This document shows, in pieces, positions 1 to 8,700 of a stretch of 13,021 nt of DNA (its first letter is position 1; the number at the start of each line of letters is the position of its first letter). The position numbers and the translations under genes are program-made. The stretch covers positions 1-13,021 of the forward strand of contig DEBM01000066.1 of the NCBI GenBank assembly GCA_002348545.1. The letters run 5' to 3'. The DNA is from Balneolaceae bacterium UBA2956 (GTDB taxonomy: Bacteria > Bacteroidota > Rhodothermia > Balneolales > Balneolaceae). The notes under the pieces are model-generated. The model was not told the DNA's origin. It saw only the letters and a list, made by a program, of their open reading frames with translations, and ran no database searches.

Positions 1-1347
1 ATTTTGTGACATTTCATCTGGTGCAACATCAATCTGGCTTTGAGGTATAGGAAATAGTAATGTTACCGATCCTTCACCTATACCTAAGTGTGAGGCCATT
101 ACACTCTTCGCTTTCCCATGACGCAAAAGATCTGGCCAACGCTTATTCTCAAATGCTAACTCAATTCGACGCTCATGAAGCAATTTATCATTGTATGAGC
201 CAGGGGTTGTTCCATCAATTGATGCTAAGCCTGCACGAGTGCGAACTTGGTTAATATAACCGTAGCCTTCTGCACCTTCTCCAACGGCCTCAGCTAGATT
301 CAAAAGAACTTCAGCATACCGAATTTCTACCCAATTGACATCTGAATCGAACGGTGAAGTTGGATTATCTTCGTACTTCTCAACTGTAGCACTCTCAGAT
401 AATGTAGCCCCTTGACGTAAATCACCAGCTTCATATGAATCAATGAAATCTTGAGTAACTGTTTGTGGCGCTACACCTCCACCAACGCCACCGGCGACAC
501 CCGATGCGGTAAACATATCAGTATATGAACTACCCTCACCAACATTACCACTCATAAATTCTACTTGAAAAAGTATTTCACTACTTCCTTCGTTTGCTGG
601 TCCCCAAATATCAGCATAATTTGCTTCTAGTGAATAAACATTTGAAGCAACTACACGTTTCAGTGGCGCTACTGCCGAAGCATTATCACCAGCTTGTAAG
701 TATACACGACCCAATAAAGCTGCTGCTGCACCAGAACTAACACGGCCAGTGGTTGGTAATAAACCTTCAGCTGCGGTAAGATCTGTTGCAATTTGTGCAA
801 AAACTTGATCAGCGGAAACTTGATTTAAATTCATATTTTGGGGAGCTGTAACTTCAGCTGTAATTAAAGGTACATTCCCAAAGATAACTGCCAAGTGATA
901 ATATAACATAGATCGAATAAAATGAGCTTCACCTTTAATCCTGTTTTTAACATCATCACTGGTGAAAGTAACGTCATCAATCCTTGAAATTATAGTATTT
1001 GCTCTGGAAATACCATCATATGAGGCTATCCAAGAGTCATTTAATTCACTTGCGGTTGGTATCTCTCCAAATGTATCGATGTCCTCAAGAGTTTCAGCTA
1101 ACCCGGTAGCTCCGCCACCATTGGCCGTATTATCAGCTCGCATTTCCATGAATAGAACATATTTAACACCGAATGTTCCATTAGATTGTAATGCATCAAA
1201 AGCCCCATTTATGGCAACTTCAAAATCAGATTGAGTTTTGTAATAGTTGACCACATTTCTTTCAGATATTGGTCCCAATACTGTAAAGTCCTCGCTGCAG
1301 GAGATAAACAGTAAAGGGAGTAGTAGTGTAAGTATTAATTTTTTCAT
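1..1347 (-). CDS. SusD/RagB-family outer-membrane nutrient-binding lipoprotein, 3' end cut by window edge
   Basis: SusD-family proteins form the surface lid of a TonB-dependent SusC channel and capture glycans, or in some cases peptides, for import. The minus frame is open from ATG at 1347 to base 1, giving 449 residues and no stop. Residues 1-17 form a lipoprotein signal (hydrophobic LILTLLLPLLF, lipobox ISC, lipidated Cys17), followed by Ser-Glu-Asp, an acidic start like Bacteroidota surface-export signals. TPR-like helices typical of SusD appear around 180-230 (AALLGRVYLQAG at 209-220). The C-terminal hallmarks are EIRYAEVLLNLAEA (341-354), INQVRTRAGL (365-374) and HERRIELAFENKRWPDLLRHG (391-411). 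The ending LFPIPQSQIDVAPDEMSQN is the usual SusD terminus, so probably only a few residues are missing. A Gly-rich stretch lies at 284-291. The start follows susC by 26 bases and has an AAGGAA ribosome-binding site. The substrate cannot be read from the sequence. Confidence 0.95.
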   Translation of the reverse strand, partial: MKKLILTLLLPLLFISCSEDFTVLGPISERNVVNYYKTQSDFEVAINGAFDALQSNGTFGVKYVLFMEMRADNTANGGGATGLAETLEDIDTFGEIPTASELNDSWIASYDGISRANTIISRIDDVTFTSDDVKNRIKGEAHFIRSMLYYHLAVIFGNVPLITAEVTAPQNMNLNQVSADQVFAQIATDLTAAEGLLPTTGRVSSGAAAALLGRVYLQAGDNASAVAPLKRVVASNVYSLEANYADIWGPANEGSSEILFQVEFMSGNVGEGSSYTDMFTASGVAGGVGGGVAPQTVTQDFIDSYEAGDLRQGATLSESATVEKYEDNPTSPFDSDVNWVEIRYAEVLLNLAEAVGEGAEGYGYINQVRTRAGLASIDGTTPGSYNDKLLHERRIELAFENKRWPDLLRHGKAKSVMASHLGIGEGSVTLLFPIPQSQIDVAPDEMSQN

Positions 1348-1353
1348 GACTAT

Positions 1354-1359
1354 TTCCTT
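1354..1359 (-). promoter_or_regulatory. Shine-Dalgarno site of susD
   Basis: The minus strand reads AAGGAA six bases before the ATG at 1347. This supports the susD start chosen. It stands out because susC, the propeller gene and the metalloprotease gene show no comparable purine-rich site, so susD, inside the transcript, may depend on a classical ribosome-binding site more than they do. Confidence 0.6.
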
Positions 1360-1373
1360 ATTTATCATTGCGA

Positions 1374-4300
1374 TTAAAATGCGAGGTCTATACCAACCTG
1401 TACAGTTCTAGATAATGGATAAGCTCCATAATCTTGACCAGGGGTAAGACTACTATTACGCTGAAGATTCACTTCTGGATTAAATCCAATATAATCAGTA
1501 AATATTGCCAAGTTGGTCATAGCTGTATAAATTCTTGCTCGAGAAAATGCCCCATTCAAGAAATCTTCTGGTAGTGTATAACCAAATGATAAATTTTTGA
1601 TTTTTAGATAACTGCCATCTTCCACCTGATAACTGGAAGGTCTATTGTTATTACCATGTGTGTTACCTCTTCTATCAGCTCTTGGATGTATACCATTACC
1701 AGGATCCGATTCTGATCTCCAACGATCATTTAAAACAGCATAAGAACCAAAATTTGCTTCACCATTTTTCAGGTGGCGCGCTGTTAAATTTAGAACCTCA
1801 CGACCCATTACACCTTGAATAAAGATATTTAAATCAAAGTTTTTATAGTTAAATCTATTAGTTATACCATAAGTATAATCAGGATGATAACTACCAGTCA
1901 CAGTCCGATCATCAGATGTAATTTTACCGTCACCATTGACATCTTTAAACCTAAAATCTCCAGGTCTTGCCCCGCCTGAACCAACCAATTCATCTACAGG
2001 TGCTGCATCAATTTCTGCTTGATTCTGGTATATACCTTCAACAACATATCCATAATAGCTTCCTATAGCATCACCAATACGGGTAATGTGCCGCGTTCCT
2101 GCAGCACCACTGCTTAGTATATCATCACCTTCAGGTCCAAGCTTTGTTACTTTATTTTCGTTAGCTGCAAAATTAAAGTCCGTAGCCCAATTGAATTGCC
2201 CAACCATATTTCTGCTGGTTAAGGAAAACTCAAAGCCTTTGTTTTCTACTTCGCCAATATTGGTCAAGGCTACATCAAATCCACTTGCAGCAGGTACTGT
2301 CACAAATAATAATAGATCTTGGGTAGTTGAATTATATACATCTAATGAACCATAGATTCTATCATTGAGTAGAGCATAGTCCAAACCAAAATTTGTTTGA
2401 TATGTAGTTTCCCAGGTTAAATCGGCATTACTAGAAGTACTCGGAGCTACACCATTTATTTGAGAAGAACCATCTACATAATTCGCACCACCAAGTAAAC
2501 CTATGGCACCATAATTAGGAATCTCAAAGTTACCAGTAACTCCATAACTAGCTCTGAATTTTAATTCACTAATATCATCAATACCACTTAAGAAGCTCTC
2601 TTTATTAGCTCTCCATCCAAGTGAGAATGATGGGAAAATTCCAGTCTGGTTATTAGCACCAAATCTAGACGATCTATCCGAACGAACAGTCGCTGTCAAT
2701 AGGTATTTATCCTTAAATACATAGTTTAGTCTTGCTAGAGCTGAGACCAAACTCCATTCCTCAATAACTTCCTCACCACTATTCACAATACCACCATTGA
2801 TGGTAGTTATTTGATCATCGGTAAACCCATTGGATTCAATTACGCTACGTTCTATGCGTTCTTTTTGGGCAGTATAACCTGCTATCAAATTCACTTTATG
2901 GTCCATTCCAAAATTATTGGAATAATTGACAGTATTTTCCCAGATCCAGTTAAATAAATTACCTGAACCAGTTTGAGCAAATGGCTGTGGAGAACTCTGG
3001 GTTCTATATAGAAATTCTGTGCCTCTATAAAAACTTTGTTGCATAGTCTCCACATTGTATCCAAGCAAAGATTTAAAGGTAATGTTTTCACTAAAATTAT
3101 AATCCGCAAACATATTTCCAAAAACACGAGTATTTTGAATGTCTTCGCTTATATATTTCATAATGGCTAGAGGGTTGCTTGCAGACGTGGTACCTCCTCC
3201 TAAGAATGACTGATTATTCCGTTGATTTATGGTACCATCATCGTTATAGGGAGCTACGACTGGTGAATGTACCAGGGCCGAATAGACTATCCCAGGAGGT
3301 TGTCCGAAATAAGCTGCATTAGCTGGTAAACGATCATGCTGCGCTAGTGCCGAATTCATATTGGCACCAATAGTCATATCATTATTCATTTTATGCGTCA
3401 ATCCCAACCTCAGTGTATAGCGTTGAAATGCTGACCCTTCAATAACACCTTCTTGATCCAGATAACCTGTTGAAAAAGCATATGTCGTAGTAGCATTTCC
3501 ACCGCTAATAGATAAATCATAATTTTGCATAGATGCAGGGCTAAATATTAAATCTAACCAATCTGTATCCGTTCCATTCCAGTTAACGTACTGTTCAGGT
3601 ATTAAGAAATGAGATACGTTTGGTCGACCAGCATTTGTATTTGGATTATAATCTGGGTTTGCGGCTTGATTACCAACTTCAATTTCTTGTAAGTAATTAT
3701 TGTTACGAGATTCCTTTGTATATTGAATAAGTTCTTCTGCATTCATCATATCTGGCTTGTTAAATACATTAGAAACACCTAAATAAGAACTAAAATTAAC
3801 AGATGTTCTACCTGCAGAACCTTGCTTAGTAGTAATTAAGATTACCCCATTAGACCCTCTTGAACCATAAATTGCAGCAGCTGAAGCATCTTTTAATACC
3901 TCAATAGACTCTATATCATTAGGATTAATTGTAGCAAGTGGATTCGCACTGGGTGGTTGGAAAGATGAACGTTGACTACCTATGTCTGACTGTAAATTTC
4001 GATTAGTTGTAATTGGAACGCCATCTATTACATATAAAGGAGAGTTACCTGCTGAAATTGAACCTGTTCCACGTATTGTAATCTGTGGTGAAGCTCCAGG
4101 CTCTCCTGTAGACTCTGCTACATTTACTCCTGCCATTCTTCCTTGTAAAGCATTTTCAAAACTAGATACAGGAATATTTTGAATTTCTTCTGAACGGACG
4201 GACGTAATAGCTCCAGTTACTTCCTGTCGTTGTTGAGTACCGTATCCAACAACCACAAGATCATCTAAAAACAATAAATCTTGCTCCAAACTCACGTCAA

Positions 4301-4667
4301 TTACCGATCGACCATTTACAGGAACCTCTACTGTTACATAACCTAAGTAACTGAATTGTAGAATTTCTGCATCATCTGGCACGGTCAAAGAATATTTACC
4401 TTCAGCATCGGTACTAGTACCAATAGTTGTACCTAATACAACAACATTTGCTGCAGGAATAGGCTCTCCCGTTTCTGCATCTGTCACAGTTCCAGATACA
4501 TCTATAATTGTATAATCTTCATTGGACGCATAGACTGATTGTATAGTTTCAAATCCAAAATTTGTCACCTGTGCATATACCAATGATTTACCTACATGTG
4601 TAATAAAAATAAGTGCTATAGCACACATGGATGCAATAGACCATACCTTTACATATTGTTTATTCAT
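1374..4667 (-). CDS. SusC/RagA-family TonB-linked outer-membrane transporter
   Basis: This is a large TonB-dependent beta-barrel that imports a ligand captured by the partner SusD. I place the start at ATG 4667 (1,097 residues). The frame stays open to 4745, but the extra 26 codons carry no export signal, whereas from 4667 the protein begins MNKQYVKVWS followed by a hydrophobic segment and a likely cleavage after VYAQ (about residue 33). Residues 58-130 are a carboxypeptidase-regulatory-like beta-sandwich (VSGTVTDAETGEPIPAANV). Then come the SusC hallmark DDLVVVGYGTQ (about 135-145), the plug (145-285, including GTGSI, PLYVIDGVPI, IEVLKDASAAAIYGSRGSNG) and the barrel, ending in the terminal strand TVQVGIDLAF with the expected C-terminal Phe. 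No STN domain is seen, so there is no sign of anti-sigma signalling. It pairs with susD. The leader holds a promoter candidate and a LacI-like palindrome. Confidence 0.96.
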   Translation of the reverse strand: MNKQYVKVWSIASMCAIALIFITHVGKSLVYAQVTNFGFETIQSVYASNEDYTIIDVSGTVTDAETGEPIPAANVVVLGTTIGTSTDAEGKYSLTVPDDAEILQFSYLGYVTVEVPVNGRSVIDVSLEQDLLFLDDLVVVGYGTQQRQEVTGAITSVRSEEIQNIPVSSFENALQGRMAGVNVAESTGEPGASPQITIRGTGSISAGNSPLYVIDGVPITTNRNLQSDIGSQRSSFQPPSANPLATINPNDIESIEVLKDASAAAIYGSRGSNGVILITTKQGSAGRTSVNFSSYLGVSNVFNKPDMMNAEELIQYTKESRNNNYLQEIEVGNQAANPDYNPNTNAGRPNVSHFLIPEQYVNWNGTDTDWLDLIFSPASMQNYDLSISGGNATTTYAFSTGYLDQEGVIEGSAFQRYTLRLGLTHKMNNDMTIGANMNSALAQHDRLPANAAYFGQPPGIVYSALVHSPVVAPYNDDGTINQRNNQSFLGGGTTSASNPLAIMKYISEDIQNTRVFGNMFADYNFSENITFKSLLGYNVETMQQSFYRGTEFLYRTQSSPQPFAQTGSGNLFNWIWENTVNYSNNFGMDHKVNLIAGYTAQKERIERSVIESNGFTDDQITTINGGIVNSGEEVIEEWSLVSALARLNYVFKDKYLLTATVRSDRSSRFGANNQTGIFPSFSLGWRANKESFLSGIDDISELKFRASYGVTGNFEIPNYGAIGLLGGANYVDGSSQINGVAPSTSSNADLTWETTYQTNFGLDYALLNDRIYGSLDVYNSTTQDLLLFVTVPAASGFDVALTNIGEVENKGFEFSLTSRNMVGQFNWATDFNFAANENKVTKLGPEGDDILSSGAAGTRHITRIGDAIGSYYGYVVEGIYQNQAEIDAAPVDELVGSGGARPGDFRFKDVNGDGKITSDDRTVTGSYHPDYTYGITNRFNYKNFDLNIFIQGVMGREVLNLTARHLKNGEANFGSYAVLNDRWRSESDPGNGIHPRADRRGNTHGNNNRPSSYQVEDGSYLKIKNLSFGYTLPEDFLNGAFSRARIYTAMTNLAIFTDYIGFNPEVNLQRNSSLTPGQDYGAYPLSRTVQVGIDLAF

Positions 4668-4720
4668 AGTGTTTATTATTATTAGTTTAAGACAATCTAG
4701 TTCGGAAGAGCAAAGAAATG

Positions 4721-4730
4721 GAAGCGCTTC
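4721..4730. promoter_or_regulatory. Perfect palindrome, candidate LacI-family operator in the susC leader
   Basis: The sequence GAAGCGCTTC is its own reverse complement and sits in the wider context TGGAAGCGCTTCTA. The central CG flanked by GAA/TTC is the form recognised by many LacI/GalR-family sugar regulators, including CcpA-type sites. It lies 54 bases upstream of the susC ATG. Relative to the promoter candidate it falls at about +35 to +44, where a bound protein would block elongation. No LacI-family gene lies in the window, so the regulator would be encoded elsewhere. The palindrome is seen directly; the function is inferred. Confidence 0.5.
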
Positions 4731-4770
4731 TAATTGAATAAGCACTTTTACCCAACTAATTGCAAGCTCT

Positions 4771-4800
4771 AGTATAGTAATAAATTACAAGTAGTATCAA
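4771..4800 (-). promoter_or_regulatory. Candidate sigma-70-type promoter for susCD
   Basis: On the minus strand TTGATA (4800-4795) and TATACT (4776-4771) are separated by 18 bases, a good match to primary-sigma hexamers. Transcription would begin near 4764, giving a leader of about 97 bases. The Bacteroidota-specific pattern (TTTG with TAnnTTTG) was not found nearby. In AT-rich DNA chance matches occur, so this rests on hexamer quality plus position between divergently regulated genes. Confidence 0.5.
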
Positions 4801-4862
4801 CTCATTATTTTGGTAAATACAAAAATCACTACTTAAATACTTGGTATAAGATAATTTATAAA

Positions 4863-5729
4863 CTATTTCAATGAATTTTTCTTTTCATTGATATCAGAAA
4901 ACTTAGATCCAAGTGGTGGTCTATAGGGCTGAAAAGGGATTTTAAGCAAATTAACAAGATCTTCATGTTCTTTAGAATTCATGTGAGTGTCGATGCCATA
5001 AATTAACTTGGTGGAATCATTTATCTGAGCAAAGGTACCAAAAAGTCGATCCCAGATAGCAAATATATTCCCATAATTAGTGTCTGTATATGGTTGTGTG
5101 TAATGATGGTGCACTTTATGCATATTTGGTGTAACTAGCACCCAAGAAAGTGCCTTATCTAAAGAGGATGGCATAGAAATGTTTGCATGATTAAAGTGAG
5201 TGAAGAAAACTGAACATGTTTGGTATACAAAAACCAACCAAATAGGGGCACCAACCACCATAACTCCAAGAATAGTAAACAGCATTCGAAATAAGGCCTC
5301 TCCTGGATGGTGCCGAAGCCCCGTAGTTACATCTACATGTGTATCACTATGATGAACCAAATGAAACTTCCATAAGAATTGTACTTTGTGTTCTACCCAG
5401 TGAACTAAATAAGCGCCAAATAAATCAAGAAGCAATACTCCAACTAAAATTTGCATCCATAGGGGCATTGAAATCCAATGTATAAGACCAATATCCTGTT
5501 GAGTAACCCATTGTGATGCCATCAAAAGTAGGGAAGCAAATCCTAGTCCAATGAGCACAAAAAATAAAGTGAGCAATCCGTTGATTAAGGCATGTCGGAA
5601 TTTATTATAGCTAAAGCTAAAAAGGGGAAAGACACCTTCGATAATCCAGAATATGAATATACCTCCTACTAGTATTCCTGCTCGAAAAATAGAAGGTATA
5701 TTCTCAAAAAAATCAATAAAGGCCTCCAT
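4863..5729 (-). CDS. Fatty-acid hydroxylase / sterol-desaturase superfamily membrane protein
   Basis: This is an integral membrane di-iron oxygenase-type enzyme of 288 residues that would hydroxylate or desaturate a lipid-like substrate. The histidine clusters that bind the metals are intact: HWVEH (110-114), HLVHH (123-127) and HKVHHH (204-209). Additional conserved-looking histidines are at 140-141 and 178/181, and the family-like ending NYGNIFAIWDRLFGTF lies at 218-233. Hydrophobic segments at about 17-30, 48-70, 90-108 and 145-170 fit four membrane helices with the histidines on the cytoplasmic side. The gene starts 17 bases after the propeller gene ends, suggesting co-transcription. The family includes sterol, fatty-acid, ether-lipid and carotenoid oxygenases and I cannot tell which applies here. 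Only a weak AAAGAAA precedes the ATG. Confidence 0.9.
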   Translation of the reverse strand: MEAFIDFFENIPSIFRAGILVGGIFIFWIIEGVFPLFSFSYNKFRHALINGLLTLFFVLIGLGFASLLLMASQWVTQQDIGLIHWISMPLWMQILVGVLLLDLFGAYLVHWVEHKVQFLWKFHLVHHSDTHVDVTTGLRHHPGEALFRMLFTILGVMVVGAPIWLVFVYQTCSVFFTHFNHANISMPSSLDKALSWVLVTPNMHKVHHHYTQPYTDTNYGNIFAIWDRLFGTFAQINDSTKLIYGIDTHMNSKEHEDLVNLLKIPFQPYRPPLGSKFSDINEKKNSLK

Positions 5730-5746
5730 TATGTTTCTTTATCTGT

Positions 5747-8700
5747 TTAATTATCCTTATCGGACAAAGATTTAAATGGGCTTAGATTAGCTTCTCTAAC
5801 CGCAGCCTCATAGGCAGGCCATTCTTGATTTAAGAAATCATCAATTTTCTCCATGGCTTCCGTTACTGCTTCCCTAGCAAGTCTAAGTAAATTTTCCTCA
5901 GTAACTCCAGGGCCATCAATATCATTACCTAGATACCTTCCAGCTCCATATAATCTAGACATAACTGTTACTTCAGGATTCCGAACAATCCCTTGACGCT
6001 CGTCATCATTACTTCCAAATATATGAGCAAACAAGGCATCCAAACTTATATGTGTTGTTCTTTGTATAGTACGAACGGCTTTTAAATCTTCAGCAGACCG
6101 CGGGTCCGCGTCTAGTATTCCTTTGTTTACCTTCATAATTGATTCAGCTATAACCAGCTTTTGAACTGCTTTTGCTAATTCAGCGCCCAGCATGCCAGCT
6201 TCGTCTTCTAGTGCCGCTGTAGCTTCTAGAGCTTCCATCGTAATTTCTATCCTTGGATCGTAATGAACGGTAACCATGGTGGAATCTTTACTACCAGCAT
6301 AACTCATTACTATTTTATAGGTTCCCGGCAATACATTCCCACCGCGTGGTTCTGGCATGTTTGGACGGACAGCTCTTCGTGATGGGCGCTGCATTCCTTT
6401 CCGTTCTAGCCCCCATTGCATACGGTTTATCCCATTATGTTGTGGAGTTATTTCAATATTGCGTATGTTTTCACCCGATTCGTCAAATATAGTCACTTTA
6501 ACTTGCTCCTCATTCGGTGCTCTTCTTACCCGTGAACGACCTTTAGCTTCAGGTCTATCTGCTTTTTCAGTTTTCTGAGAAAGCTCTTTATTCACCGAAT
6601 AGGTGATCATAGCCCCACGAGGTCGATTGTCACCTGAGTACATAGCATCGGCAGCAAAACGGCTTCCCATAGCTTGTCGCCAATTTGCTAAATATGCATC
6701 TGGACTGTCAAAGGCTTTAATTCCTTTTTTCAGTTCATTAACACCTTCAACAGCTAACTCCCGAAGTGGTCGAATATCATCGAACACCCAGAATGAACGG
6801 CCAAAGGTACCAATTACTAAGTCATGCTCACGAGGCTGAATGACCATGTCATAGGTAGAAACCGTTGGATAACCATTGGTCCATCGAGTCCAATTATCTC
6901 CCCCATCAATCGTGAAATATAATCCAAACTCAGTTCCTACAAACATTAGATTTGGTTCGACTAAATCTTGAACAAAAGATAAAGCGTAGCCCTCCAGACC
7001 TTTACTCTCTACAATATTGGTCCACTTTTTTCCATAATTGGTTGTATGCACTACATAAGGGGTCCAATCTCCACGACGATAATTATTGATAACCGCGACT
7101 GCTTCTCCAGCGTTATAAGCAGATGCTTTCACCTGAGCTACATAGCTTCCCTGAGGAATGTCTTTGAGGTTCTTTGTGGTATTGGCCCAATTTTCTCCTC
7201 CGTCGGTTGTAACTTGAATATTGCCATCATCTGTACCAACCCAGATGACATTCTCTTCGACTGTACTTGGCTCGATAGCTATAATAGTCGTGTAATTTTC
7301 CGCTCCGGTGGCATCTAAGGTCAAACCACCACTTTCATGTTGCTTTTGCTTGGTTGTATCGTTCGTAGTTAAATCTGGAGAAATTATGACCCAACTTTCT
7401 CCTCGATTAGTACTTTTGTGAACATATTGACTGCCGTAATAAATGGTTTCTTCATTAAATGGATCAAAATTAATCGCTGCATTCCAGTTAAACCGTAAGT
7501 TATCTCCGTCGGGATGAGTTGGTTTTACAAAGCGAGCGCTTCCAGTTTCTCGGTCTACCCTGCCTACATTTCCTTGTTGTGACATAGCATAAAGGTAACG
7601 AGAGTCACTTGGATCCATCATCACATCGAATCCATCTCCAAAGAATAATTCATCCCAATAAGCGTTTCGAATCCCCCCATCTCTCCAAACATAAGCAGGA
7701 CCTTCCCAAGAACCATTATCTTGCATTCCACCATATACATTATAAGGGATTTCCATATCAACACTTACATGATAATACTGCCCAACAGGAATATTCTCGG
7801 CAAAACGCCATGTTTTACCTCCATCGTGGGAAATATTGAGGCCTCCGTCATTTCCATTAACTATGAAGCCAGGATTAGTTTTGCTCATCCAAAATGCATG
7901 GTGATCAGGGTGGACCCAATTATAATACGGATATATACTCTCAAAGTTCTTTGCTCCATCTTCACTTACCGACAAAAGTGAATAGATACTAAACACTCTA
8001 TTTTCATTAAATGGATCTACATATATTTCAGAGTAATAGAAAGGTCGATTACCCACATCACTATTTTCTTTAACTGTTTGGCGAAGTTCCCATGTAAACC
8101 CACCGTCATTACTTCTATATATTGCATTTGCACTAGATTCGATGATTGCGTAAACAATATTAGGTTTAGAAGTTGAAAAGGCGATACCCATTCTACCTAA
8201 TTCGCCATCAGGAAGTCCTTCTTGATTGGTAATTTCATTCCATGTTTCACCACCATCCAAGGTCATGAACATTCCAGAACCTTCACCACCAGATTTAAAA
8301 AACCAAGGCCAACGTCGGAATTCCCACATATTAACCAAGATTTTGTTGGGGTTACTTGGATCCATTACCATATCACCCACGCCCGTACGGCTGTTCACAT
8401 AAAGAATTTTATTCCATGTCTTCCCCCCATCGGTAGTTTTGTACACACCACGGTGCTCGCTGTCTGCCCACGCATCGCCTTGACCTCCAACCCATACAGT
8501 ATTAGGATCATTGGGATGAACAATAATTCTATGAACATTTCTAACATCCTTTAGACCCATGAATTCAAAATTCCGTCCACCATCTAAACTTCGATAAACA
8601 CCTGCACCAGAATTTTGTGAATTACGAGGATTACCCTCACCTGTTCCTATCCAAATAATGTCTGGACTGGCTTGATAAATATTAATTGCGCCTATGGAAG

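Noticed and set aside
60..254. Short plus-strand frames throughout the window (for example here, 962-1234, 2086-2355, 7046-7318, 8222-8554)
   Set aside because: They lie antisense to well-supported family genes, have no recognisable domains or ribosome-binding sites, and look like frame shadows.
4868..4891. Eight-base inverted repeat TCAATGAA/TTCATTGA at the end of the desaturase-family gene
   Set aside because: It is AT-rich, overlaps the final codons and is not followed by a T-run on the minus strand, so it is a poor terminator.
7533..7542. Partial match GAGCGCTTCC to the susC palindrome
   Set aside because: It is imperfect and lies inside the propeller coding sequence, with no promoter nearby.
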